A stretch of 64,000 nt of DNA from Laburnicola sp. R22_1 (taxonomy: Eukaryota > Ascomycota > Dothideomycetes > Pleosporales > Didymosphaeriaceae): the NCBI GenBank assembly GCA_014281115.1, contig JACONQ010000012.1, forward strand, positions 558,001-622,000, given 5' to 3'. The notes below the pieces were generated by a model. It did no database searches and had not been told where the DNA came from. It saw only the letters and a program-made list of their open reading frames with translations. Each line of letters opens with the position of its first letter. Position 1 is the stretch's first letter. Positions 45,379 through 55,529 of the stretch are shown here, piece after piece. The translations under genes were made by a program, and so were the position numbers.

Positions 45379-45562
45379 CATCGGTACGGTCTCCGAAACC
45401 AACTATGCTCGAATCCAGTCTATCGTCGATTCAATTCCACCTCCACCGAAACAATTCAACGGACCGAAACGCATCAACCCAAGCGTACCCCTGAGACGCT
45501 GCCAGGAATGGACTTCTGAGGCAATTCAAGCATTGACAGATCAGGGTGTCTTGCAGGGTTGA
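45366..45562 (+). pseudogene. 3' fragment of a DUF6540-like fungal gene
   Basis: Immediately right of pogo copy 3 the plus strand reads RAYIGTVSETNYARIQSIVD, then PPPKQFNGPKRINPSVPLRR, then CQEWTSEAIQALTDQGVLQG and a stop at 45562. The C-terminal signature RRCQEWTxEAIxxL is one I associate from memory with the fungal DUF6540 family (function unknown). The N-terminal half is absent, so this is a broken gene, probably severed by the transposon. The family name should be checked. Confidence 0.6.
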
Positions 45563-46112
45563 TGACCGTCAGATACAGCGATATGAGCTTGATATGGATC
45601 ACGGTCTCTGGATGGAGGGAATCGTATCGTATGTCACGTAGTTATTCGAATGTGCGCTATATACCTCGCCACTTAGTGCCAATAACTATGACGTTGGTGT
45701 AAGAGTTTAAAGATCATGGTCTCTGGATTCTCTGAATTCTCTGATTAGTGTTCAATCATGTACTACAAATTCGGCGCACACATCTGACTCCGCAAGTAGG
45801 CCGTCCCAGCTCCTCGAGTTCGCTTTATCCATTTGATACGACAGGATTCTCTTTGGTCCAGGCTGCAGCTCAGATTCAAGCGCGGCAGCCAAAGAAGCAA
45901 CTCACAAGCCTGAGTCTTGGAGCACCAGAACAGCTCCTGTCCACTTCCCAGTTAAACACTGTTGTCGCTGAGTCCCTATGGGGTATGCCATTTCCAACAT
46001 CCTGGAGTGCTGCAGCGCGCTTGACGGGGCTTGGGGATTGCTTCGAGGTAGACGGGGTATTTAAAACGGTTTGCGCTCGACGAGAAGGTGAGCGGCGCCA
46101 CGAGTTTTCTGG
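45563..46112. other. GC-normal intergenic sequence
   Basis: The open frame at 45748-46116 shows no recognisable feature and overlaps the region where a kinase frame on the other strand would continue. I do not call it a gene. Confidence 0.4.
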
Positions 46113-46394
46113 TTAAATAGCTCCGGCAGCTTGCCGACACCACCTGACTCGATCGCGATATGTAAGGGAGAGAGCAGAGTTGGAATCGCGGAGAGGATCT
46201 CTCACTGTTCCCCTCGCCGCGTATTCTAGCTTAAGGCCTCGTTCGTCTAAGCCACAGCAGGCGAGGATCCTGGAATGACCCTCCAAAGCATCGTATATAT
46301 GTTGTTCGATAACAAGTGTGTCCCCTTGCTCCCCTACAGTATGTGTTCTGGAAATTAGAGGCATGGCTCGGCCTTCCATACCAACTGGAGGCAA
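46113..46394 (-). pseudogene. N-lobe fragment of a fungal protein-kinase-like gene
   Basis: Minus-strand frame from 46394 to a stop at 46113 (93 codons). It reads THTVGEQGDTLVIEQHIYDA, then HSRILACCGLDERGLKLEYA, then ARGTVRDPL and RVRWCRQAAGAI. This matches the start of small fungal protein-kinase-like proteins, in which EYAxRGTVRxxL precedes RxRWCRQAAEGI and the catalytic HCD loop. The frame stops just before that loop, and the next 200 bases show no catalytic or DFG motif in any nearby frame. It therefore looks truncated, not spliced. Role unknown. Confidence 0.6.
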
Positions 46395-47423
46395 GTATTA
46401 CTTGCGCCGATATGGAAACGGATAACGGAAGGGTGCGGCGGAAGGAGACGGCGGAAGAGGGTGGCAGGAATAGCGGATGATATTCCTCCCTACCCAGAGA
46501 GCTCTAGTATAGGCAGTTTAGCTTAAATATAGTAGACGAAGGAAATCGCATACGAGGATGTGGGTGTTGATAGTGTTCGCAGAGGCAACGTCATATGGCT
46601 TGATGGGAAAGATGACCGGCCAGAACAGGAATGGTGCACCAATATTGCAAATTCACGAAGAATGTATACGATGCGTGGATGCCAACTCACTGCAAAAGAT
46701 TCTGCTCAGCCATCGATGATATGCCTACTGACTTGGACTTTGACGTCCCGCCGCTTCCACAAGACTCTGGACTCTCGCAAGATTGGAATCTCACCGTTTC
46801 TCGGGGTCTTTCATGGAGTCGGCAGCTCACGGGAGATGATCATAGTCACCCAGGTATTGGAGGTTATCATACCAAACGCCTCGTTCACCCAACAAGGAGC
46901 CCCGAAAAGGTTGAGAAGGAAGGTGGCAAAGTAGAGCCAGTTTCTTTACCCCGTCGCTACTCCCAATGTGAAGCCGGATCTTTTGCATTGGGTTCGGCCA
47001 TATATTACATGTCAAGCCGCCAGTCATATGGTGCCCCTAATGGTGAACCTCGGCTCACACCGTTTCTTATCGCATCGAGTTTCACTATTTGGTCGACATC
47101 TTCGCGAACTGTCTCGTACGTGAAGTGGGAGTGCTTCCCCGCTCTAGGGTGTGGCGGCGCCTGGTTTAATGGGTCCTATTCTGGTCCCCGCTGCGGGTAC
47201 CGCTTCCGGTGCTCAGTTTTGGAACTCGTTTTGTTTTCTTTTACTACACCCTTGGACCCTGTTCCAATCTCGAAATTCCCGAGCCGTGCGGAGGTTCTTG
47301 AGGTGTTGGATGAGTTGAGGACGGGATAGTAAGCGATCGCGTTGGTGTATCAGCTGAACACAGTGATGTTATTTGGAAGACGGAGTGTGGAGATTGCAGC
47401 CAGATCCAGCGATAACTGGCCAA
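46395..47423. other. GC-normal region with unidentified open frames
   Basis: Overlapping plus-strand frames at 46560-46934 and 46631-47329 (232 codons, ending LEVLDELRTG) show no motif I can name and no clear intron set joining them. They may be parts of a degenerate gene; I cannot support a product. Confidence 0.3.
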
Positions 47424-47930
47424 CTATGCTATTGATCTCACCTTGTCAGCTTGTCGCACTGGTTTCGAAGGCAACATTCTCCTCCACATAAGCCCTCGTC
47501 CAACAAAACGTTCTTCTCTCTGCGCCGGGGCCATTGCCTTGTTGCTTTTCGGGCGTCGCGAGTGGCGCTTCGTATTCGCATGCGTAGACTGGAGCGGTCG
47601 ACATCGGTTGCCCGTTTGTACGGACGGAGAGCTGGCGAGGATAGCGGAAGGCCACGATGCGCTGGAGTCATGAGCGCTCGGGCTATGTGGCAGAAGAAAT
47701 CCTCCGCGGAAGCCTGCAGGATTGCACAGCCACATGTGAGGCTGTGCTACACCCTTAGTCATACTTCCGTTGTGGCTGAGGATCACTCAGACTGCTTGGT
47801 CGCCAAGCCCGCCTCACCGGGCATAGCTGCGGAGAAATCGTAGCTGCAACCGTGTAGGAATCAATCAATCAATCAATCAATCAGCGTCCCCGGAAACTTG
47901 TGAGAAAAACACCACACCCAGTTCCGAACT
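47424..47930. other. GC-rich sequence open in many frames, ending in (AATC)6
   Basis: Five open frames on both strands overlap here because stops are rare at this GC level. None shows family features. A short (AATC)6 microsatellite lies at 47859-47883, just before the AT-rich boundary. Confidence 0.4.
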
Positions 47931-48215
47931 AATTTTTAAAAACGCGTAATATTTTGCAATTCCTAGGTTTTACTAGTACTATAAAAGGCAATTAATTTAA
48001 TTAACGCGTCTAAAACGCGTTAATTTAGAGGAATAGAGCCTTAATAGCTATAGGTAAATAATAGACCTAAATATATTAATAAACATACTATATACCTTAG
48101 AAATATATATAACTAATTATAGGTAGTAGGCAAAGCTAAATAGAACTAAGTACTTTAAAATATAGTATAAGTATATATTATATTAACTATTACACTAATA
48201 GATAAAGTACTATAG
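47931..48215. other. AT-rich degraded sequence with an ACGCGT palindrome
   Basis: TTAATTAACGCGT and its near-complement ACGCGTTAATTTA, separated by CTAAA, form a stem near 47998-48028. No gene. Confidence 0.4.
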
Positions 48216-48350
48216 TTTTTTTGCGACTAAGGGGTTTCTAATAAAAATATTATAATAATAGCAGTTATTCCTCCTACTATTATTAATATAGAAAAGCATT
48301 TTAAGGTGTTTAATAAAAGGGGTTAGCGTGTTAGCCTAAGCTCGCTAAGC
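48216..48350 (-). mobile_element. Rep-2 copy 4, longest
   Basis: 135 bp with TTTTTTTGCGACTAAGG at the left and an extra 24 bp at the other end (GTTAGCCTAAGCTCGCTAAGC) that other copies lack. Perfect 15-bp flanking repeat GATAAAGTACTATAG (48201-48215 and 48351-48365). Because the duplication lies outside the extra bases, this is probably the fullest 5' end and the other copies are 5'-truncated. Confidence 0.88.
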
Positions 48351-48365
48351 GATAAAGTACTATAG

Positions 48366-48757
48366 TAGTCTCTACTAAGTAAAATTCTTTAGTATATCTA
48401 AAACACTACTAAATATATATAAAATATCTAAAAAGATATTATAGTAATTAAATACTTAATAAAACTTAGCACTAACCTACTAAATATAATAAACTTTAAT
48501 AAAAGTAGAACTTAACTTACTTTATAGGCATAAATAGTAATATAGACCTTAACCTTTTAGCTCTTACTATTACTAGTCCTATAAGGCACACCTATCTATA
48601 GCACTAATAATATAGTTATAGTATACAGTAACTAAATTATTATAATTAAAATAAAAAATTATAGAATTGCTTAGTAATATTATATATAACTATACGCCTA
48701 AATTAAACGCTAAGTAAAGATAGCTATTTATAATAATATAGCTATAAAATTAGTAAA
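48366..48757. other. AT-rich degraded sequence
   Basis: No gene or defined element recognised. Confidence 0.4.
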
Positions 48758-48954
48758 TGTAAGGGATCACTCAAGGCATCAAAGGTTGAAATCAAGAAGT
48801 TAATTTTACTAAGATATCGAGGTGGCGTATAAAGACTGTTAACAGCTGCCTTATATACCCACACGTAGCCGAGGCGCTAATGCCTAATCGGGTAAGGTTC
48901 CGGGGCTCGGCGGAACCTTCCGCCGGGCGCGCCGCACCTCAGGAATCCCTAACA
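48758..48954 (-). mobile_element. Unmutated solo LTR, 197 bp
   Basis: On the minus strand it begins TGTTAGGGATTCC and ends GATCCCTTACA, with perfect 5-bp duplication GTAAA (48753-48757 and 48955-48959). A TATA box (GGTATATAAGG) lies near 48850. GC-rich, with no visible RIP, inside strongly RIP-mutated sequence, so it is younger than its surroundings. The start TGTTAGGGAT resembles the gypsy LTR at 11913, but the body is different. Confidence 0.9.
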
Positions 48955-48984
48955 GTAAAAATAGTTACTATATATTAACTTAAC

Positions 48985-50150
48985 TTTAATAGAAATTTAA
49001 TTATAGATATTATATAGTATTATAATAGTTTATTATTTGTATCTTATTATAGATAATAGTAATTGTTCTTAGGTTACTCTACGTCGCGTTACTATACGCA
49101 CACTTCTTTTATTTCTTTTATTACCTATTGTTTTAAAGGACTTAGTTTATGTTATTATTTTATTATTATTATTTTATTATTATTATTTTATTATTATTAT
49201 TTTATTATTATTATTTTATTATTATTATTTTATTATTATTATTTTATTATTATTATTTTATTATTATTATTTTATTATTATTATTTTATTATTATTATTT
49301 TATTATTATTATTTTATTATTATTATTTTATTATTATTATTTTATTATTATTATTTTATTATTATTATTTTATTATTATTATTTTATTATTATTATTTTA
49401 TTATTATTATTTTATTATTATTATTATTGCTACTAGTATATTTATATAGTGTTATAAGTAGTAAGTAGGTAGAGGTACTAGTGCGTTTATCTCTTATTAT
49501 TATTCTCTTTAATAGTAGTTAACTACGCATAGTAATATGTAGTAAGATAGTTATAGTTATCTTAAAGGTGCTTCTTTAGTAGGCGAAGATTCTAGAGCTC
49601 TACTATGTATACTATATACGCTAGACTATTACTATTATATAACTACTTATATAGTAGCTATAGGCTAATCTTCTAGAGCTAGATAATTTAGAGATCTATT
49701 CACACCTAGTGTAGATCTAGTAGGCCTCTTAGGTGCTATATACTTATCTTTTAAATATATTTCTTAGCGTCTTAGTATATTGTAGTATTACCGCTTTATT
49801 AATATATATACTTTATAGCTAGGGTGTTATAGTAAAGATAAAGTGTGTTAACTTTTAGAGCAATTCTAATATAGTAAAGAGAGGTAGAGAATATAATAAG
49901 TAAGTGTTACTAGATATTTAAACCTATAGTGTAGACTTATAGAAAGCTATAGTAGTAATAAGTATTACTATCTATAAGTAAGTTAACGCGTTATATATAC
50001 TTATAGTATATAAGTATAGAGTAGTTACTAATATATATATATATAGATATAGTATACTAAACTAATATTATATAATTAATAACTCAGCGTATATAATATA
50101 TAATTACTATAGTTGGCTAACATTCCTCTTAGTAAGAATAGCCTAATAAA
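48985..50150 (+). repeat. Dispersed repeat copy 1 (partner at 51060-51950)
   Basis: Shares GATATTATATAGTA, TAGTTTATTATTTGTATCT, ACTACTTATATAGTAGCTA, AAGTGTGTTA-like and TTAGTAAGAATAGCCTA stretches in the same order with 51060-51950, with C/T and G/A differences. No coding frame seen. It contains the 14-bp minisatellite, which the partner lacks. Confidence 0.75.
49152..49428. repeat. 14-bp minisatellite, about 20 units
   Basis: Head-to-tail units of ATTATTATTATTTT over about 277 bp, very uniform. The long open frames here encode only a 14-residue repeat of F, Y, I and L and are not a gene. At the matching place in the 51-kb copy there are only about six ATT triplets (51210-51228). Confidence 0.95.
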
Positions 50151-50210
50151 AACGAAAAAAATATCTTAACTTAAAAGTAGAAATATATAAATTTTTATAA
50201 GTAATATAGT

Positions 50211-50338
50211 TTTTTTATAATTACTACCTTTTTTACGCTCTTTTTAATTACTAAGTAGGAGACTCTGCTTTTTTGTCATGTTATTTAAGATGAAAGCCTT
50301 TGTCGTGCTACCCCTAGGTAGTTAATATAACGCCACAC
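50211..50338 (-). mobile_element. Rep-1 copy with 14-bp target duplication
   Basis: Ends AACGCCACAC at the right. Perfect flanking repeat ATAAGTAATATAGT (50197-50210 and 50339-50352). Opposite orientation to the TGTGGCG-first copies. Confidence 0.87.
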
Positions 50339-50439
50339 ATAAGTAATATAGTAAAAAATAATTGACTTAAGTAAAATAAAGAATAAATTTAGGGTTTAGG
50401 AAAGTACGCTAAGCTAATTATCTTAATACTAAAGATCTT

Positions 50440-50612
50440 GATTATGTGAAGATTCTAACTAAGGTTAAGTTCGCACTATACACAAAGAGGAGTAAAATAA
50501 AAGGCACTAAAATCTAGTACCTAGCACATAGTAGTAGTAACAAAATATACATAAAATAATAATAATTTTATTATTAACTTTCTGCACAGCAGTATTAATA
50601 ACGATAGTCAAA
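50440..50612 (+). mobile_element. Rep-4 copy with 18-bp target duplication
   Basis: Contains GATTCTAACTAAGGTTAAG and AGTAGTAGTAACAAAATATA. Flanked by AATTATCTTAATACTAAA on the left and AATTATCTTAATATTAAA on the right, 18 bp with one C/T difference of RIP type. Confidence 0.75.
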
Positions 50613-50688
50613 ATTATCTTAATATTAAAAACTATTACTTATAGTATTTTTACTAACTTTATTAATACTAAAGACTAAAAAGTAATTA

Positions 50689-50787
50689 TGGGATTTTTTT
50701 GCGACTAAGAGGTTTCTAATAAAAATATTATAATAATAGTAGTTATTCCTGCTACTATTATTAATGCAGAAAAGCGTTTTAAGGTTA
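50689..50787 (-). mobile_element. Rep-2 copy 5, 5'-truncated
   Basis: About 99 bp; poly(T) side at left (GGGATTTTTTTGCGAC). Ends soon after GCGTTTTAAGG, so it lacks the distal end. Perfect flanking repeat AAAAAGTAATTAT (50676-50688 and 50788-50800). Confidence 0.83.
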
Positions 50788-51059
50788 AAAAAGTAATTAT
50801 TTACTAAATACTTATAGATAACTATATAGTAATACCCAAAGTAAAAATCTCTTATATAGAGAAGTTTATTAAGGAATTAACTTTTAAGCGTATATTCTTT
50901 ATAGTACTTAAATTTACTAACTTTAAAATAGCTAATACTATTATATACACTAGTATAATATAGATTATAGAATAGCTAAATATACTAATACTAGCTATAT
51001 AACTATACTTATAAAAGTAACTAATACTTCTAATACTATAATTATAATTATATTAGCTT

Positions 51060-51950
51060 TAATAGATATTCTAATATAGATATTATATAGTAATGTAATA
51101 GTTTATTATTTGTATCTCTTTATAGATACTAGTAAGAGCCCTTAGGTTATTCTGCGTCGCAGTTACTATACGCACTTTTATCCCCCCTATTCTTTTAAAG
51201 AACCTATTATATTATTATTATTATTGCTACTAGCATATCTATATAGTGTTATAAGTGGTAAGTAGATAGAAGTACTAGTGCGTGTACCTCTTATTATTAT
51301 TCTCTTTAATAGTAGTTACCTATGCATAGTAATATATAGCAAGATTATAGTTATAGTTATCCTAAAGGTACTTCTTTAGTAGGTAAAGGTTCTAGAGCTC
51401 TACTACGTACATAGCAGCTATATACACTAGACTATTATATAACTACTTATATAGTAGCTATAGGCTAACCTCTTTAAGCTAGATAATTTAGAAATCTATC
51501 TATACTTAGCGTAGATCTAGTAGTCCTTTTAAATACTATATACTTATTTTTTTAAATATGCCTCTTAGCATCTAAGTATATTATAGTATTGCCACTTTAT
51601 TAATTTATACCTTTTATAGCTAGAATATTATAGGCTTAAGGGCAAGGCACATTAAATTCTAGAGCAATTCTAATATAGTAGAGGGAGGAGGATGCGGCGA
51701 GTATTGCTAAGAAGTAGTTAAATCTATAGTGCGGACTTATAGGAAGCTAGTTAATAGTTCTGCTAATAGTAACACGTTATATGTACTTATAGCATATAAG
51801 TATAGAGTGGTTACTAATATGTGCATAGGTATAGTACACTAAACTAATATTATATAATTAATAACTAAGCGTATATAATATACAATTACTATAGCTGGCT
51901 AACATCCCTTTTAGTAAGAATAGCCTATTAAAAACGAATAAAAATAATAA
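51060..51950 (+). repeat. Dispersed repeat copy 2 (partner of 48985-50150)
   Basis: Same order of blocks as copy 1 without the minisatellite expansion. No gene. Confidence 0.7.
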
Positions 51951-51996
51951 TTATATTAGTACTTAATATAATATAGCCTAAATATATAGTTATTAT

Positions 51997-52098
51997 TTAC
52001 GCTTTTTTAATTACTAAGTAGGGGGCTCTGCTTTTTTATTATAGTATTTGAGATGAAAGCCTTTGTCGTGCTACCCCTAGGTAGTTAATTTAACGCTA
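51997..52098 (-). mobile_element. Rep-1 copy with 14-bp target duplication
   Basis: Contains ACTAAGTAGGGGGCTCTGC and ends TTTAACGCTA. Perfect flanking repeat TATATAGTTATTAT (51983-51996 and 52099-52112). Confidence 0.85.
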
Positions 52099-52288
52099 TA
52101 TATAGTTATTATATAGACTAATATAAAATAAAATACTATATCTAAAAGAGTAGAAAAGACTTTTTATCCTAATATATAGTATATAAAGGCGTCTATATAG
52201 TATAAAGTAATACTTACCTAGTAAAAAAAAATAGTAAGGATTAAGTAAGTTAAATAGGCTTATAAAATCTATATTATAAACATTTATA

Positions 52289-52384
52289 TTTTTTAATTAC
52301 TAAGCAGGGGTCTCTGCTTTTTGTTATATTATTTGAGATAAAAGCCTTTATCGTGCTACCCCTAGGTAGTTAATTTAACGCCAC
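52289..52384 (-). mobile_element. Rep-1 copy with 13-bp target duplication
   Basis: Starts inside the family (TTTTTTAATTACTAAGCAGG) and ends ACGCCAC. Perfect flanking repeat ATAAACATTTATA (52276-52288 and 52385-52397). Confidence 0.87.
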
Positions 52385-52611
52385 ATAAACATTTATAATA
52401 AAACCTTAACTAATACAATAGAGAAAGAAAAGCTATTAGCAAACTAGTCTGCTATAATAAAGTTATTATACTAGAAGATTTTAACCTATACTACTCCGTT
52501 TAGTTATAAATAATAATAAGATAATATAGGTATAGTAGTATAATACTTATATAACCCCTTATTATAATTTTAGAAAACTACTAGCTTTAGCTACTTATAG
52601 TACTAGGCGTG

Positions 52612-52783
52612 TGCGCCAAGATCGCCAAGATTGCTTAGCAGTCCGAACGCGCTTTTTTTGTAATTTACCTTTTTACGCTCTTTTTTAATTACTAAGCAGG
52701 GGGCTCTGCTTTTTTTATTATGTTATTTGAGATAAAAGCCTTTGTCATGCTACCCCTAGGTAGTTAATTTAACGCCACATAAG
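52612..52783 (-). mobile_element. Rep-1 copy, long form
   Basis: About 172 bp including the GCGCCAAGATCGCCAAGATT region missing from shorter copies and a TCCGAAC word. Direct repeat TAGGCGTG (52604-52611 and 52784-52791) may be its 8-bp duplication, although four extra bases follow the usual fixed end. Confidence 0.75.
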
Positions 52784-52791
52784 TAGGCGTG

Positions 52792-53354
52792 CTACTTATA
52801 TTATCTATTTAGAGGGTATATTATAAAAATAAGGCTCTAACTAGATATAATTATATACCTATAATTATATAAATAGTACTATTTTAGTTTTACTTTTTTA
52901 TAAGTATATATATAGTTTAGCCTTTTAGCTTTTTTTCTTATATAGTAATCTTATCTAATTCGCTTACTAAATCTAAGATTCTAGCTTGTTTTCCTTTAAC
53001 ACATAGTTACTAACAGCAGCTTCCTTATCCAACATTTCTAGTAAGTACCTTAGATGCGGAGGTTTAGATTGGTAAATAAAACATAGCTAAGGTAGTCCTG
53101 TTCCGAGTTCGAGATAGGAATAGACCTGCAAACTCATGAACATCAAGGTATGATTGGGAGGCTTGTCAATACTTATCAACCCCTCTTATCGAGACCCACA
53201 CAACTTCATGCGGGGGAGTTGATTCCCAGAGTGGGGTAAGATGGTATGAGTAAGAAGAGCTGGGAGCAAGAGGTATTCTGAATTTATATTCGAGTTCCAG
53301 CTACGTACTAGACTATCCAACCATTTACCAACCTAACTTTCTTTCTTTTCCAAA
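52792..53354. promoter_or_regulatory. Upstream region of the MFS gene across an AT/GC boundary
   Basis: AT-rich repeat remains up to about 53040, then normal composition. The last 40 bases before the start codon are pyrimidine-rich (ACTTTCTTTCTTTTCC), a common fungal promoter/leader feature, with start context CAAAATGC. No specific factor site can be supported. Confidence 0.4.
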
Positions 53355-55074
53355 ATGCACACTTCCAAAGATTTCTCCAAGGGCGACAACGAAGCGCAAG
53401 CTACGTTGGGAGATATCGAACTTCAGCAAAGCAATCTGGATGCCGACTTACTCAAGAACCAAGACAGTGTCTATGAGGGCCACGTCAAAAACCTCGAGGT
53501 CGACGAAGCCAGCCAATTCCTTAGGCAGCATAACTTTACGCCAGCATACCTTTCGGAGCTCCTCAAAGACGATATATTGAACAAGCGGATCCTCAGAAAG
53601 GTCGATCTGTTACTATTACCACTCTTATGCGGGACATTCTTCCTTCAGTACATCGATAAGCAAGCAATCAGTTACTCTGCGGTCTTCGATCTCTTCGAAA
53701 CGACAGGCATCACCGGCGAGCAGTACTCCTGGCTAGGGTCAATCTTCTATTTCGCATACTTGGTAGCCGAGTGGCCATCGGCGTACCTTGAACAGCACTT
53801 TCCGACTGGCCGAGTTGTGTCAATCTACTGCTTCTGCTGGGGTTCGGTTATGCTGTGCACAGCTGCTACGAACAATTTTGCAGGCTTTGCCGCCATGAGA
53901 TTCCTACTTGGTATTTTTGAATCCGTGGTCACCCCTGCCTTCATGATGATTGTTGGCATGTGGTACGTGGGCAAGCAACAGCCTGCAAGAGCAGGTATAT
54001 TTTACTGTTTCAACGGCCTCGGCAGTGCCACTGGGGGCATCCTCTTCTACGGTGTTGGATACGCGAAGAATTTCACGGTTTGGAAGATCATCTATATTAT
54101 ATGCGGAGGACTGACTGTTCTCTGGGCTGTATTGATGTTCTTCAGGCTACCAAACAGCATCATAGCCGCCAAGAGTTTTACTATCGAGGAGAAAGCTCTT
54201 TTGATCACTCGAGTGGCGAAGAATCGTACAGGAGTTTACAATCGCAAGATTAAACTACCGCAGATCTGGGAGGCATTGACCGACGCCCAGGTCTGGCTAC
54301 TGTTTGTCTATACCTTGCTCAATGAGATCATCAATGGTGGTATTGCCAATTTTGGCAAGCTCATCATAAAGGATGTAGCCGGCGGTGATCCACTCAAAAC
54401 TACGCTTTACGGAATTCCACAGGGCTTCGCCCAGATATTCTGGGTCTTTACAGGCCCTTTCCTTGCTTCCCGTCTCCCGAACGCGCGCACATACATCATG
54501 GCTCTTTATCTTTGTCCCACAATTTTTAGCACTACTTTGATCTGGCAACTGCCGCGAACCAACCTGGCTGGAAACCTGGCGGCCTACTACATGGTATGAT
54601 CTTACCATGGACTCACTTCCGGGTGTTTCGCTAAGCCAAGTAGATCGGTTCATTTGTCGGCGCACTGGTGATCGCGCTTCAACTGCCCGCCTCTAATGTA
54701 GGTGGATATACGAAGCGAACAACAAGTACAGCCTTTGTGTTCTTGGGCTACTGTATTGGTAACATCATCGGTAAGCTCGGCAAACTTCTCAAATCCAACG
54801 AATGTAGTCACTGACACGGTCAACTCCAGGTCCTCAAGCTTTCTTAGCAAAGGAAGCTCCCGTGTACGAGACTGGCGTAAAGCTCATTCTGGCATGCTCT
54901 GTTTCTCAGTTTGTCTTAGCACTGTACCTTCGAGCTCTGCTTGCAAGCCGAAATGCTCGACGTAACCGCGAAGAAGCTGGGAATCTGCACGAAAACAATG
55001 CTCTTACAGGCGATATGGAGATTATAGACGACACTACAGATTTTCATAATAAGAAGTTTCGCTATAGTCTATAG
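53355..55074 (+). CDS. Major facilitator superfamily transporter, Dal5/allantoate-permease type
   Basis: Three exons 53355-54593, 54644-54770 and 54830-55074 give a 536-residue protein. Introns are 50 bp (GTATGA...CTAAG...TAG) and 59 bp (GTAAGC...CTGAC...CAG), and splicing restores a continuous transporter. A cytoplasmic N-terminal tail of about 80 residues precedes RKVDLLLLPLLCGTFFLQYI (TM1). Next come WLGSIFYFAYLVAEWPSAYL (TM2), PTGRVVSIYCFCWGS (TM3), MRFLLGIFESVVTPAFMMIV (TM5) and a large central loop. Exon 2 supplies FVGALVIALQ and TSTAFVFLGYCIGNIIG, and exon 3 the last membrane segment (LILACSVSQFVLALYLRALL). This is the usual length and pattern of the anion:cation symporter (Dal5) family, which takes up carboxylates, allantoate, vitamins or amide-like nitrogen compounds at the plasma membrane. 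The substrate cannot be told from sequence. It stands alone between AT-rich blocks and its stop codon is at the edge of the right one. Confidence 0.92.
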
Positions 55075-55529
55075 AGATAGTTTGTACTACCTACTTATCT
55101 ACTACCTCTGTTTAAGCAACTAACGTATTCCACCACCAATCCAGCTACTTCTCTTTGGTACGACTAACCTACATTACAACTCTTTATTCTTATTACTAGT
55201 AAACTAGGAGCCTTCGTATATAATACTTGCCTCTAATTTAGAAAATACCTTTACATATTTTTTATATGCTTATATATTATCTCTAGTCCTTTACTAGTTC
55301 CTATAGTGGTATTCCTTATCCACCAACCATGTTCTCAAACTCAGGGAAGCTGTGTTATATTGGTGACTGGAGCTGCTCGATGCAGGCCAAGCAGCAATCA
55401 GGTCTGATTGGCTGCGCGTGCCATGACGTTTTTGTATCCGCTTCACTACCCCAACTTGGCCCCCAAGAACGCGGAACGTACCCAAACACAACTCTCACAC
55501 CTCTCCTCGTTCCCGCCAATCCGAGCGAC
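55075..55529. other. AT-rich patch and upstream region of the MscL gene
   Basis: 55075-55310 is AT-rich and lacks a gene. 55311-55529 has normal GC. The frame of MscL is open upstream to 55329, but that stretch (MFSNSGKLCY...) has no MscL character and is taken as leader. Confidence 0.45.

Noticed and set aside
46560..47329. Plus-strand frame of 232 codons, considered as a degenerate oxidoreductase
   Set aside because: No nucleotide-binding or catalytic motif could be found, so no product is called.
47424..47843. Five overlapping open frames on both strands
   Set aside because: High GC lowers stop frequency; none has family motifs, a start context or splice structure that favours it over the others.
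49063..49449. Long open frames encoding F/Y/I/L repeats
   Set aside because: They are translations of the 14-bp minisatellite; no independent coding evidence.
55329..55529. Upstream extension of the MscL frame
   Set aside because: In frame and open, but its sequence has no MscL character; the start at 55530 fits the family N-terminus better.
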